From contig CAMYPM010000023.1 of assembly GCA_947290775.1 (NCBI GenBank), forward strand, positions 1 through 23,556: a DNA stretch of 23,556 bases, read 5' to 3'. Source of the DNA: an uncultured Bacteroidales bacterium. Lineage in GTDB: Bacteria; Bacteroidota; Bacteroidia; Bacteroidales; Porphyromonadaceae. Numbering within the stretch: the stretch's first letter is position 1; each line of letters begins with the position of its first letter. Under the pieces are notes generated by a model. That model saw nothing but the letters and a program-made list of their open reading frames with translations. It did no database searches and was not told the origin of the DNA. Below, in pieces: positions 15,893 through 23,556 of the stretch. The translations under genes were made by a program, and so were the position numbers.

Positions 15893-16981
15893 CTATTTCC
15901 TTTTTGCACCTAACAAGTGCTTTCTCTTATGCTCAGTGGAGGTCAAAAGCCCCATATCCGGCGCCTTAACAGAAAGTATCCATCCTCCAATCAGCAAATA
16001 GATATAAGCGCTGATACCGCGCCATATAACAGCTACTACAAGCGCAATGGAGGCAGTATCAAAATAGCTTTCATAATAGTATTGGAACATATATTCCGCT
16101 AGACCACTTGCTCCCGGAGTAGGACTGATCAATGAAGTGACCCAAATGATAAATTGCTTTAAGAAAGCAATGAAATATCCACTATTTGCAGAACTAAAAC
16201 CCCATATGAGCGCAATTGCTATGCCAAAGCGCATACACCAAGCTACTGCGGAGAGAAAGAATAGCTCCACCCAATAGGAAAAGGGCATCTTTTTCATCTC
16301 TCCTGAGGCCATGATAAGGTCATGTATTAGTGCGGAGGCCTTGTGACTATAGCGCCTAAAAAGACGTAAACGGAATATCCCCTTGATGAAAGCTCCAATT
16401 AGTTGTGGCTTTCTAAAGAGAGCTATGTACAAGATTAACGTCCAAATCCCCACAATGATCGTGAGAATTAAAAAGGTTATTCTCACGCCTACACCAAATA
16501 GCTCGGCTCCTCCTAAAAAGATTTCATGGGGAGCAAAAAGATATAACAGCAAGGAGGCTAAAAAAAGGAATAATTGATCTAAGAAAAGGGTAGAGAAGGA
16601 GATCGCTGCTGCCTTTCCAGAGTTGACACCTTCACCGGAGAGAAAGAGAAAGACCAGACTACTTCCCCCTACAGAAGAGGGAGTTACAATTCCGGTGAAT
16701 TCTTGCATCATTTGTACCCGTAGTCCTCCTCTGAAAGAAATCTGATTATCCGATAGTCGCCTGAAACGAATGGAGGTCGCAGCATTCTGTACCGCAAAAG
16801 CTAGTAGGGCGAGTATAATTCCTATACAGGTTCTACCGGTAAAATGGAGTTCTCGAAAAGCATTCGGGTGAAAGCTTTGGTTGAACAATATACCCACTAC
16901 TAAGATGCTAATAAATAGTGGGATGGCTATACGAAGAATAATACGTTTATTCCTTTTCTTCTTAGCTGTGTTTGCTGCCAT
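15893..16981 (-). CDS. Flippase-like integral membrane protein (LPG synthase TM / UPF0104 family)
   Basis: A 362-residue polytopic membrane protein of the lysylphosphatidylglycerol synthase transmembrane-domain family (PF03706-like). It has about eight hydrophobic helices after a basic N-terminus (AANTAKKKRNKR). Family motifs are GIVTPSSVGGSSLVFLF near residue 105 and SPTPGASGLAEYMFQYYY near 290. No aminoacyltransferase domain follows, so it is the membrane part only, a group often linked to glycolipid handling or flipping. The ATG at 16981 is preferred over a TTG at 17002. Either way it overlaps the preceding glycosyltransferase gene (by 20 nt with the ATG), and the pair suggests a shared glycolipid or glycan pathway. 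It is the last gene of the operon. Confidence 0.85.
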   Translation of the reverse strand: MAANTAKKKRNKRIILRIAIPLFISILVVGILFNQSFHPNAFRELHFTGRTCIGIILALLAFAVQNAATSIRFRRLSDNQISFRGGLRVQMMQEFTGIVTPSSVGGSSLVFLFLSGEGVNSGKAAAISFSTLFLDQLFLFLASLLLYLFAPHEIFLGGAELFGVGVRITFLILTIIVGIWTLILYIALFRKPQLIGAFIKGIFRLRLFRRYSHKASALIHDLIMASGEMKKMPFSYWVELFFLSAVAWCMRFGIAIALIWGFSSANSGYFIAFLKQFIIWVTSLISPTPGASGLAEYMFQYYYESYFDTASIALVVAVIWRGISAYIYLLIGGWILSVKAPDMGLLTSTEHKRKHLLGAKRK

Positions 16982-18128
16982 CTTTAGACTTGTATTGTTC
17001 AATAAGATACTGATAACGTTTGAGGACTATGTCGGCCACTTCTTCCCAAGATTGAGACAGAGTAGTGCGTGCTTTTGCAGCTACGGAATTTAGCAATTCT
17101 TTGTTTGCCAATATTCTATCAATGGAGGCTGCATACTCATTATTTTTCTCCGCAGTAATGAACCCATTTATATTCGGTATGATAGGCTTAGCGATGGTAC
17201 TCCCCTCGATGAGGAGCGAGGGAGTAGACAGTGCTGCCGCTTCTCGAATAACTAAAGCCCATGTATCATATAGCGACGGAAAGACGAAAAGATCGGCTGC
17301 TGCATAGTACGCAGCAAGTTCTTCTCTATTGTATATGGGGCCGACAAAATGGCATTTATCTCCTATGCCAAGCTCCGCAGCTTGCTCCTTGAAGAGCTCT
17401 ATCCCATAGCCATCTCCTACGAAATAACATCGGAAAGGGTGATTAACCAGAGCTAGACTGTCAATAAGAAAAGGGATGTTCTTTTCGCGAGTTTGCTGCC
17501 CAACAAAGAGTAATATAGCCTCCTCATTTGGAATATGCTCCTTCTCTCTGAAAGATCGTTTGAGAGTGTCTTCATCATACTTGTCGACCATGTCATTGCC
17601 GTTCGGGATTACCTTTGCAGGGCCTTCGTATCCATATTCGCGAAGAGTCTCTAGGACAGCAGGCTGCGGCACCCATACTTCATCCACAGTATTGAAAAAT
17701 GACATGATCTGTTTTAATACGAGATCCACGATAAGCTCACTTTTTACATAACGCTCTATGTCGTAGCGAAACTTAGAATGGAAAGTAGCCACCAAGGGAA
17801 TATGCTGTTTTTGTGCAATCTTTTGTGCAATCTTCCCACTAGTAAAAGGACTATGTGCATGAACTATTGTGTAATGCTGTGAGCTGATTTCTTTGAATAC
17901 CTTCATATTCAGCATGCTGAGTCCATACCGATAGGGTTTCCTGCCAGGTATGGGTATGGAAGGGTAGCGATAGATTGCAAAAGGTTCCTCTTTTTTCTCT
18001 CCGGGGGTATTGGGTATCACTACACATACTTCAGCCCCTTTTCTTTGTAGGTAGTAGGCATAGTTATAGGTAACCATAGCAACTCCGTCCATAATAGGAG
18101 GAAAGCTATCGTTGAAAAGACCTATCAT
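16962..18128 (-). CDS. Glycosyltransferase family 4 (GT-B fold)
   Basis: A 388-residue retaining glycosyltransferase. The N-terminal acceptor domain begins MIGLFNDSFPPIMDGVA, the glycine/serine loop typical of GT4 glycolipid transferases, followed by VHAHSPFTSG. The donor domain contains LLFVGQQTREKN, CYFVGDGYG and the EX7E region. In that region the first acid is Asp (SLYDTWALVIREAAAL, Asp and Glu 8 apart), a variant common in this subgroup. The sequence does not identify donor or acceptor; mannosyl or glucosyl transfer to a lipid is a guess. The start is 2 nt after the fmt stop, and the stop overlaps the flippase-like gene. Confidence 0.88.
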   Translation of the reverse strand: MIGLFNDSFPPIMDGVAMVTYNYAYYLQRKGAEVCVVIPNTPGEKKEEPFAIYRYPSIPIPGRKPYRYGLSMLNMKVFKEISSQHYTIVHAHSPFTSGKIAQKIAQKQHIPLVATFHSKFRYDIERYVKSELIVDLVLKQIMSFFNTVDEVWVPQPAVLETLREYGYEGPAKVIPNGNDMVDKYDEDTLKRSFREKEHIPNEEAILLFVGQQTREKNIPFLIDSLALVNHPFRCYFVGDGYGIELFKEQAAELGIGDKCHFVGPIYNREELAAYYAAADLFVFPSLYDTWALVIREAAALSTPSLLIEGSTIAKPIIPNINGFITAEKNNEYAASIDRILANKELLNSVAAKARTTLSQSWEEVADIVLKRYQYLIEQYKSKDGSKHS

Positions 18129-18130
18129 AT

Positions 18131-19108
18131 TTATTCAAGGAAGCTATTATTAGTCAGCTTCGTTCCATTGAGAAAATCTCGAGAAGACATTACTTTCTTG
18201 CCGGCTGCTTGGAGTGTGAGTACTTTAATGCATCCACTTTGGCAAGCTACCTTAATCACGCCTTTTTCATCTAAGATTATCTTTCCCGGGAGCGTGTTTT
18301 CGTATGATTCCTCTTCCCGGCTTTCAGTAGATAGTATTTTTATAGATATAGGCTCGAGCTCCTTGTCTAAATGCAGTATTGCCCAAGCTCCGGGAGAAGG
18401 AGATAAAGAGCGTACGAAGTTATGCACAAAGCGAGCCGGAAGATTCCAGTCAATTCGACTATTCTCTTTATTGAGCTTGTAGGCATAAGGTAGCTCAGTA
18501 CTTCTATCTTGTGGAGTTGCAGTAGCACTTCCATCTAATAGAGCCGGTAATTTACTCCGCAGCATATTGCGACCTAATTGGTTCAGGCGATCGTATAGTT
18601 CGCCAAAAGTCTCATTGGGCTCTATGGTTGTGCTGCATTGAGCATAGATATCTCCCTCATCTAAATCATGAGTAAGTCTGAACAGTGTAACACCTGTTTC
18701 CTTATCTCCCATACGAATAGCATGGTTAATCGGAGCCGCTCCACGCCATCGAGGCAATAATGAGGCATGTATATTGAACGTACCTAAGGTGGGTAGAGAC
18801 CAAACTGACTTGGGTAACATGCGGAAAGCTACTACAAGGGCCAGGGTGGGTTTTGCTTCTTGCAAGGTATGTAAAAAGCTTGCATCAGATAGTTTTTCCG
18901 GTTGTGCAATGGGCAATCCTAAGCGTAGGGCAGCCTCTTTGACAGGGCTCCCTTTAAGCTTGTGTCCGCGTCCTTGTGGTTTGTCCGGGGTCGTTACTAC
19001 AAGGGAAACGTGATACCCGTCATTGATAAGATCTTCTAAGAAACCCACAGCAAATAGTGCGGTTCCCATGAACACGATGTTTTGTTCCGGATAATGAGGA
19101 GTAGTCAT
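18131..19108 (-). CDS. fmt: Methionyl-tRNA formyltransferase
   Basis: Formylates the amino group of Met-tRNA(fMet) with 10-formyltetrahydrofolate for translation start. The 325-residue length is normal. The catalytic residues Asn112, His114 and Asp150 are visible in GTFNIHASLLPRWRGAAPI and LTHDLDEGDIY, with the same 2 and 36 residue spacing as E. coli Asn106/His108/Asp144. VVTTPDKPQGRGHKLKGSPVK (38-58) is the tRNA-acceptor loop region. The C-terminal beta-barrel domain is present. It sits in an operon with envelope genes and tsaC-type tRNA modification, 29 nt after the ClC gene. Confidence 0.96.
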   Translation of the reverse strand: MTTPHYPEQNIVFMGTALFAVGFLEDLINDGYHVSLVVTTPDKPQGRGHKLKGSPVKEAALRLGLPIAQPEKLSDASFLHTLQEAKPTLALVVAFRMLPKSVWSLPTLGTFNIHASLLPRWRGAAPINHAIRMGDKETGVTLFRLTHDLDEGDIYAQCSTTIEPNETFGELYDRLNQLGRNMLRSKLPALLDGSATATPQDRSTELPYAYKLNKENSRIDWNLPARFVHNFVRSLSPSPGAWAILHLDKELEPISIKILSTESREEESYENTLPGKIILDEKGVIKVACQSGCIKVLTLQAAGKKVMSSRDFLNGTKLTNNSFLE

Positions 19109-19137
19109 ATAATTATTGTTTTGGTTAGTAATGATTT

Positions 19138-21033
19138 TTAGTCACCTGTGGTAAGTTCTGCCAAAGTATCTCTATAGCTATTGAATATCTTTGATTTGGA
19201 TAGCATACCCATATAGTGTCCCTCTTTGTCCACGACCGGTAGATTCCAAGCTTTTGTACGATCAAAGAGATCCATCGTACTTTCCATAGACTGAGGTAAT
19301 ACTATTTGTGCCGGAGCCGAAACCATGAATCGTTGTACACTAAAACGTTCGTATAGTTCCGGACGGAACATGATATTTCTAATATCATCCAATAGAACTA
19401 ATCCCTTTAGCTTTCCTTCGTCATCTATCACCGGGAATATATTGCGTCTCCCATTACCAATGAGCACCACTACATCACCAAGGCTCATGTTAGGGGTTAC
19501 TGTAAGAAAGTCTGTTTCGATAAGGCTTTCTACATTCATTAGGGTTAGTACAGATTTATCTTTTTCGTGTGTCAATAGTTTCCCCTCTTCTGCTAATCGT
19601 TGCGAATAGATACTATTGGTCATGAAGATGCGATTTACGGCATGGGCACTTAGCGAAACGACCATCAGGGGCAGGAATAGATTGTATCCCCCAGTTAGTT
19701 CAGCGATAAGGAAAACTCCGGTCAGAGGGGCATGCATCACACTGCTCATGAGTCCTGCCATTCCCATTAATACAAAGTTTTCTTCCGGTAAGTAGATCGC
19801 AAAGGGTAGCCAGCTGTTGATCGCAAAGGAAAACACAAAGCCAACGAGTCCTCCTACAAAGAGCGTTGGAGCAAAAAGTCCACCACAGCCACCGCCTGAA
19901 TTAGTCGCAACTGAGGCGACTACCTTAAGAAGAGCAGCAAGTGATAGGTATAAAAAAAGTACATAGCTGTGCGAACTCAATCCACTGAAGATAGTACCAT
20001 TTAGCAACTCACTTGACTTACCGGCCATGAGCAACTCCAGCGTGGCGTAGCCTTCACCATACAGAGTAGGAAAGAGGAAGATTAAGAGGCTTAGTACGAC
20101 TGCTGCAATGATGAATCGCTTGGCATAAGGAGTCTTTTGTTTGAATCGTTTCTCTAAAAAAAACGACATCCGCATGAAATAGACTCCCATAAACCCACAC
20201 AATACTCCTAACACTAGAGTATAGGGGATACGTCCTGTGATGAAGTCATTAGTTTGCGCAAATTGGAAGAATGGCTCAGCTCCGGTGTAGATATAGGCCA
20301 AGGCGGCAGATGTTACGGAAGCTGTAAGCAGAGGAAGCACGCTGGTCAACGTTAGATCCATCAAAAGGACCTCAATAACAAAGACCAATCCTGCAATTGG
20401 CGCTTTGAAAATACCTGCAATAGCTCCTGCTGCACCACAACCCACGAGTAGCATGAGATTGCGTTGCTCCAATTTGAAAAGTCTCCCTAAATTACTTCCT
20501 ATTGCGGAGCCTGTTAGCACGATGGGAGACTCAGCTCCTACGGAACCACCCAATCCTATGGTAATGGTACTGGCCACCATAGAGGACCATACATTGTGGG
20601 GCTTAATTAGACTCTTACGTTGGGAGAAGGCCATTAGCACTTTGGAAACTCCGTGGCTAATATCCTGCTTGAGTATTTTTTGCACGAATAGGGCGGTGAT
20701 AAGGACTCCGGTTGGTGGGAGTACGAGGTAAAGCCAATTGCGAGATGAGGCAGCTGTAGTAACCCATTTTTGCAAAACTTCTATCATGCCTTTTAGTAAA
20801 AAGGCAACCAAAGAGGTGAGAATGCCTATTATCAAGCTGAGTACCAATAAGAAAAATCGATTACTCATCTTTCGCTCTCGCCAATTGATAAAGCGCATGA
20901 GTATGGTGTGGCTTGCCTTTTTCCTCTCTCTAGGATCCTCCGATAGGGCCTTGTCCGGTTTCTTGGCCCGTCCATGATGTGAGGGTAGGAGCTTTGCTAC
21001 CCATGTGCTCCCGGATATGTATTTCTCTTTCAT
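19138..21033 (-). CDS. ClC-type chloride channel/transporter with CBS domains
   Basis: A 631-residue anion transport protein with a cytoplasmic N-terminal segment of about 55 residues, the ClC membrane core (about 60-480) and two C-terminal CBS domains (about 500-625). The gating glutamate is present as Glu168 in GLGGSVGAESPI. The counterpart of the E. coli ClC proton glutamate Glu203 is Val222 (FKAPIAGLVFVIEVLL), as in chloride channels rather than Cl-/H+ exchangers. The GSGIP helix start is replaced by SHGVS (126-130). The C-terminal Tyr of the chloride site is conserved (IYSQRL). The start overlaps the upstream stop by 4 nt (ATGA). An internal Met46 is an alternative start that would remove the polar extension. 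Confidence 0.93.
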   Translation of the reverse strand: MKEKYISGSTWVAKLLPSHHGRAKKPDKALSEDPRERKKASHTILMRFINWRERKMSNRFFLLVLSLIIGILTSLVAFLLKGMIEVLQKWVTTAASSRNWLYLVLPPTGVLITALFVQKILKQDISHGVSKVLMAFSQRKSLIKPHNVWSSMVASTITIGLGGSVGAESPIVLTGSAIGSNLGRLFKLEQRNLMLLVGCGAAGAIAGIFKAPIAGLVFVIEVLLMDLTLTSVLPLLTASVTSAALAYIYTGAEPFFQFAQTNDFITGRIPYTLVLGVLCGFMGVYFMRMSFFLEKRFKQKTPYAKRFIIAAVVLSLLIFLFPTLYGEGYATLELLMAGKSSELLNGTIFSGLSSHSYVLFLYLSLAALLKVVASVATNSGGGCGGLFAPTLFVGGLVGFVFSFAINSWLPFAIYLPEENFVLMGMAGLMSSVMHAPLTGVFLIAELTGGYNLFLPLMVVSLSAHAVNRIFMTNSIYSQRLAEEGKLLTHEKDKSVLTLMNVESLIETDFLTVTPNMSLGDVVVLIGNGRRNIFPVIDDEGKLKGLVLLDDIRNIMFRPELYERFSVQRFMVSAPAQIVLPQSMESTMDLFDRTKAWNLPVVDKEGHYMGMLSKSKIFNSYRDTLAELTTGD

Positions 21034-22412
21034 TTCCCTTTTCCCTTAAATAATACCCAAATTGTATTCAAAAGAATTTCCAAGTCCAAACGCAAAGACA
21101 TGTTTTGGTAATAGAGCCAATCGTATTGCAAGCGCTCCAGCATTTCATTTGGGGTGGACGCATAGCCATATTGAACCATGCCCCAGGAGGTAATCCCGGG
21201 TAATACATTGTGTAACAAGTAGTAATAGGGCGCTTTGTCAAATAGTTGGTTGATGTAGTAAGCTCTTTCAGGACGAGGACCCACGAATGACATATCCCCC
21301 CTAAGTACATTGTAGAACTGAGGAATTTCATCCAACCGATAGCGTCTCAAAGTGCGACCAATAGGGGTAATTCGAGGGTCATTGTCATTGCTTAGTTGGG
21401 GGCCATTTGCTTCACTTCCTTCGTACATGGTACGAAATTTAATAATTCGGAATGGTTTTCCCCTCTTGCCGATACGTTCCTGAGTATAAAAGATATTGCC
21501 CGGTGAAGAGCATCTGACTGCAATTGCAATGACTAAGAATAACGGAGACAATAGAATCAATGCTAATATAGATGCTATTTTATCGAAGGTCCACTTGATA
21601 TTCTTTTCCATCTCACTCATTCGTGTTGCCGTTACTTCTACGAGAGGCTCCGAAAGAGCTGTGTTGGGTACATAGGAGAGGTGAGAGAGTGCCACGCTTT
21701 CAAGTGTAATGTACACGGGTACCTTGTATTGGTAAAGCGAGTACAAAATAGGGGCAGCTGAGGTGCTATGCTGTTGCTTCCCAATAGCAACGAATATCGC
21801 TGAAGGGTTCCTTTCAAAAAATAGGCGACTTATCTCCTCCTCGGTAACCTTTAAGTCGTTCCCAAGAATTGCAGTGGCACACGTGATAAAGCGTATTTCT
21901 TTCTCGTTGCTGCATAGCCTACTAACCTCCTCAGCGGTGCCTATGATCATTACCCTCGGATGAAATTTGGGATCGCTGCGTCGCTTGCGACAATGTCGGG
22001 TAAGAAAGGCGCGAAGGCTGTAGAGACAGACAAAGTAGATAGCTATAAGCAGAAAGTACAGGGGTAGTAAGCGAGAAGGATCATGTATGGCATCATTAGT
22101 TACAAGGAATAGATATTCTATGGTTCCGGCTACGAGTACAGTGCCGGCAGTAGTAATAATATCATTAATACGCCCCTTATTGAGAGGACGATTATAGTAG
22201 CCTGAAATCCATATAAGTACAACCCAAAAAAGCCATTGAAGTAGACCTATTGAGAGCGCTTTTGGATTAAAAAGGTAGCCACTAAGCTTTGACCAATACT
22301 GCCCCGTTTCCTCTATAGTGTATCTTAGAGAATTGAATAGAAAATATGCTATAAGAACAGCGATACTGTCTAAAGCAACATAGAGCAAACGGTAGCTTTT
22401 CTCTCTCGTCAC
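21030..22412 (-). CDS. Polyprenyl-phosphate sugar phosphotransferase (WbaP/WcaJ type)
   Basis: Initiates surface polysaccharide assembly by moving a sugar-1-phosphate from a UDP-sugar to undecaprenyl phosphate at the inner membrane. The 460-residue protein has several N-terminal membrane helices (about 10-28, 57-75, 87-105, 117-135), a nucleotide-binding-like middle domain (about 150-250) and the conserved catalytic domain from about 265. Visible motifs are FYTQERIGKRGKPFRIIKFRT, the Asp361-Glu362 dyad in RYRLDEIPQFYNVL, and SFVGPRPE (375-382). The start codon is GTG, 4 nt after the preceding stop with an AAGAAG site. WbaP is known in P. gingivalis lipopolysaccharide synthesis, but which glycan and sugar this copy serves is not visible. 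Confidence 0.92.
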   Translation of the reverse strand: MTREKSYRLLYVALDSIAVLIAYFLFNSLRYTIEETGQYWSKLSGYLFNPKALSIGLLQWLFWVVLIWISGYYNRPLNKGRINDIITTAGTVLVAGTIEYLFLVTNDAIHDPSRLLPLYFLLIAIYFVCLYSLRAFLTRHCRKRRSDPKFHPRVMIIGTAEEVSRLCSNEKEIRFITCATAILGNDLKVTEEEISRLFFERNPSAIFVAIGKQQHSTSAAPILYSLYQYKVPVYITLESVALSHLSYVPNTALSEPLVEVTATRMSEMEKNIKWTFDKIASILALILLSPLFLVIAIAVRCSSPGNIFYTQERIGKRGKPFRIIKFRTMYEGSEANGPQLSNDNDPRITPIGRTLRRYRLDEIPQFYNVLRGDMSFVGPRPERAYYINQLFDKAPYYYLLHNVLPGITSWGMVQYGYASTPNEMLERLQYDWLYYQNMSLRLDLEILLNTIWVLFKGKGK

Positions 22413-22416
22413 CTTC

Positions 22417-23010
22417 TTATGCTTTTCGGATTACCTTAATGCTGCCATCCACTCCCACGGCAAGTATTTCGGAGGCATGGGCGCCTGCCGGTTCATCCTG
22501 ACGTACCGGCACTACATAGTCAACAGCTTGAAGAATCTCCTCACTGATTTCTGCAAAGCATCCGGCAGTAGGAGCTCCACTTATATTGGCAGAAGTCGAA
22601 ACTAATGGCACCCCTGCTGCTTTGCATAGTGCATGGGAGAAAGGTTCTTTGGTTATCCTTATCCCTACAGAGCCATCTTCCGCTATAAGGGCCGGGGCTA
22701 TATTGCGAGCACCCGGATATATCAGCGTTAGAGGATGAATGGCCACATCGATTAAATCGTATGCTATTGAGGGTACTTCGCGCACTAATCCATTGAGCTT
22801 TGCATCGCTGTCCACCAATAACAGCATGGCTTTGCTGGAAGGACGATGCTTGATTTTGAAAATGCGTTCTACTGCTTCCTCATTAGTGGCATCACAGCCA
22901 ATTCCCCAGATTGTATCGGTTGGGTAGAGGATTATTCCTCCCTTACGCAGCACACTGACTGCTTCTCTAATCGCTTTTTTTGCCTCGAGACTAAGTTCTT
23001 CAGCTTTCAT
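22417..23010 (-). CDS. tsaC: L-threonylcarbamoyladenylate synthase (TsaC/Sua5/YrdC family)
   Basis: Forms threonylcarbamoyl-AMP from threonine, bicarbonate and ATP for tRNA t6A37 modification. The 197 residues contain the family signature KGGIILYPTDTIWGIGCDA, RIFKIKHRPSSKAMLLLV, the GSVGIRIT segment and VSTSANISG. The length fits the YrdC-type single domain, with no Sua5 C-terminal domain. The frame is open to a TTG at 23040, but that codon overlaps a TATCTTTG -7 promoter element (23045-23038), so the ATG at 23010, about 20 nt downstream of the predicted transcript start, is preferred. It is first in the six-gene minus-strand operon and the promoter upstream probably drives the whole set. A YciO paralogue is an alternative. 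Confidence 0.93.
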   Translation of the reverse strand: MKAEELSLEAKKAIREAVSVLRKGGIILYPTDTIWGIGCDATNEEAVERIFKIKHRPSSKAMLLLVDSDAKLNGLVREVPSIAYDLIDVAIHPLTLIYPGARNIAPALIAEDGSVGIRITKEPFSHALCKAAGVPLVSTSANISGAPTAGCFAEISEEILQAVDYVVPVRQDEPAGAHASEILAVGVDGSIKVIRKA

Positions 23011-23037
23011 ATGTCCATTAGCGCCTATATCGCACAG

Positions 23038-23062
23038 CAAAGATAATGATTAGAAAAGCAAA
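23038..23062 (-). promoter_or_regulatory. Putative promoter of the tsaC-led operon
   Basis: On the minus strand TATCTTTG (plus 23038-23045) matches TAnnTTTG and a TTTG lies 13 bp upstream (plus 23059-23062). A -33-like TTTC occurs with a 19-bp spacer (plus 23065-23068). The predicted start near 23031 gives a leader of about 20 nt to the ATG at 23010. The element closely resembles the one before ppk: TTTGCTT, then an AT-rich segment, then TTATCTTTG. Confidence 0.5.
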
Positions 23063-23152
23063 TAGAAATAACTTGGCTGTATAACGTGGATAAGTATATG
23101 ACACGATATAAATTCCCCATGAATAGGGGGATTAAAGCTTCCTTCTCAAAAA

Positions 23153-23240
23153 GGTTCTGATCTTTCAATTAAAATATTTATAACTTTCAATGAAAAGGTA
23201 TAGATCTTTCGTCCAATAGGTTCAGATGTTTTTAACGCTA
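23153..23240. repeat. 22-bp tandem repeat array C (4 units)
   Basis: Four units in exact 22-bp register: 23153-23174, 23175-23196, 23197-23218 and 23219-23240, with a partial unit before. The 10-bp halves are GGTTCTGATC, TATTTATAAC, GGTATAGATC and GGTTCAGATG. The 12-bp halves vary around TTTCAATTGAAA. It lies 143 nt upstream of tsaC. Relative to transcription of the downstream gene, its units run in the same sense as in array A before ppk. A 64-codon minus-strand open frame across it has no support. Confidence 0.75.
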
Positions 23241-23556
23241 TATTATCTCTATGTTTCCCGAAGAATCTACCGTGTAAGATAAATCGATTTTTGTAGGGCA
23301 CACTCTTTCCGGCTATCACTTCTTGGGAGCTTTGTCGCATTCATAAAATGTATATTTAATTATCGCGGCTACAAGGCCATGAACTATGTAGAGGTAATAA
23401 TCGAAAAAGGTAATTTAGAATAGGTTGTGCTACTATCGGACTGATCTCTCCGGAGCGCATTTGCGTAAAAAAAGATACCTTTGCATCGGTGTATTGTACT
23501 TGCTTGGCACTTGTAGCTCAGGAGAATAAAAGTAATCTATAGAGGGACGATTGCGC
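23241..23556. other. Region without a recognisable gene, with a promoter-like element
   Basis: I find no convincing coding sequence here. On the + strand TTTG (23460-23463), 12 bp, then TACCTTTG (23476-23483) repeats the arrangement seen before ppk and suggests a promoter for something starting near 23490 or beyond the window edge. A tRNA-like GTAGCTCAG is at 23518-23526 but the rest does not fold as a tRNA. Between 23046 and 23152 the only structure seen is an imperfect hairpin (AATTCCCC 23111-23118, GGGGGATT 23126-23133). Confidence 0.4.

Noticed and set aside
23146..23340. 64-codon minus-strand open frame
   Set aside because: Its 3' part is the tandem repeat array, composition is unlike a protein and there is no homology I recognise.
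23511..23556. tRNA gene
   Set aside because: TAGCTCAG fits a D-arm start, but the D-stem 3' side (AAGT) mispairs, the position expected to hold the conserved T33 is not T and the 3' half lies outside the window.

Overview
The window looks like a chromosomal segment of a Bacteroidales bacterium, most probably Porphyromonas or a close relative. I infer this from the gene content and protein style (short Ppx/GppA, YitT/DUF2179 protein, U32 protein, WbaP-type transferase, short ECF sigma factor), from Bacteroidetes-type promoter elements (TAnnTTTG) with weak Shine-Dalgarno sequences, and from moderate to low GC. The species call rests on recognition, not on a search. The genes are mostly ordinary, intact housekeeping genes. 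I see no insertion sequence, prophage, CRISPR array, rRNA or complete tRNA.

Layout. 1-326: a leader with two mutually exclusive hairpins, a 22-bp tandem repeat array and a promoter. 327-3349 (+): polyphosphate kinase and exopolyphosphatase, a polyP synthesis/degradation pair. 3551-9681 (+): a six-gene operon encoding an iron-type alcohol dehydrogenase, a YitT-like membrane protein, an exported cyclophilin, two RNA-modification type methyltransferases (RsmI-like and RsmF-like) and the DNA polymerase III delta' subunit. 9640-11769 (-): engB, galE and an Ogt-type DNA repair methyltransferase, with ogt overlapping the holB 3' end. 11835-13086 (+): a four-helix membrane protein that resembles the sensor half of a LytS/YpdA-type kinase but has no kinase domain, followed 7 nt later by an ECF sigma factor. 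These two diverge from engB across a palindromic promoter. 13338-15840 (+): upp overlapping a U32/RlhA-like protein. 15893-23010 (-): a tight six-gene operon, tsaC-type, WbaP-type sugar transferase, ClC, fmt, GT4 glycosyltransferase and a flippase-like membrane protein. 23011-23556: no gene, but a second promoter-like element and another 22-bp repeat array.

The least explained signals are (i) the kinase-less sensor/ECF sigma pair, a candidate signalling module with an unrecognised anti-sigma-like protein; (ii) a 22-bp tandem repeat family at three intergenic sites, each unit built of a near-palindromic 10-mer and a palindromic 12-mer; (iii) a perfect inverted repeat that places the same -7 promoter element on both strands between two divergent operons; and (iv) a recurring TTTG motif 12-13 bp upstream of the -7 element in several promoters.
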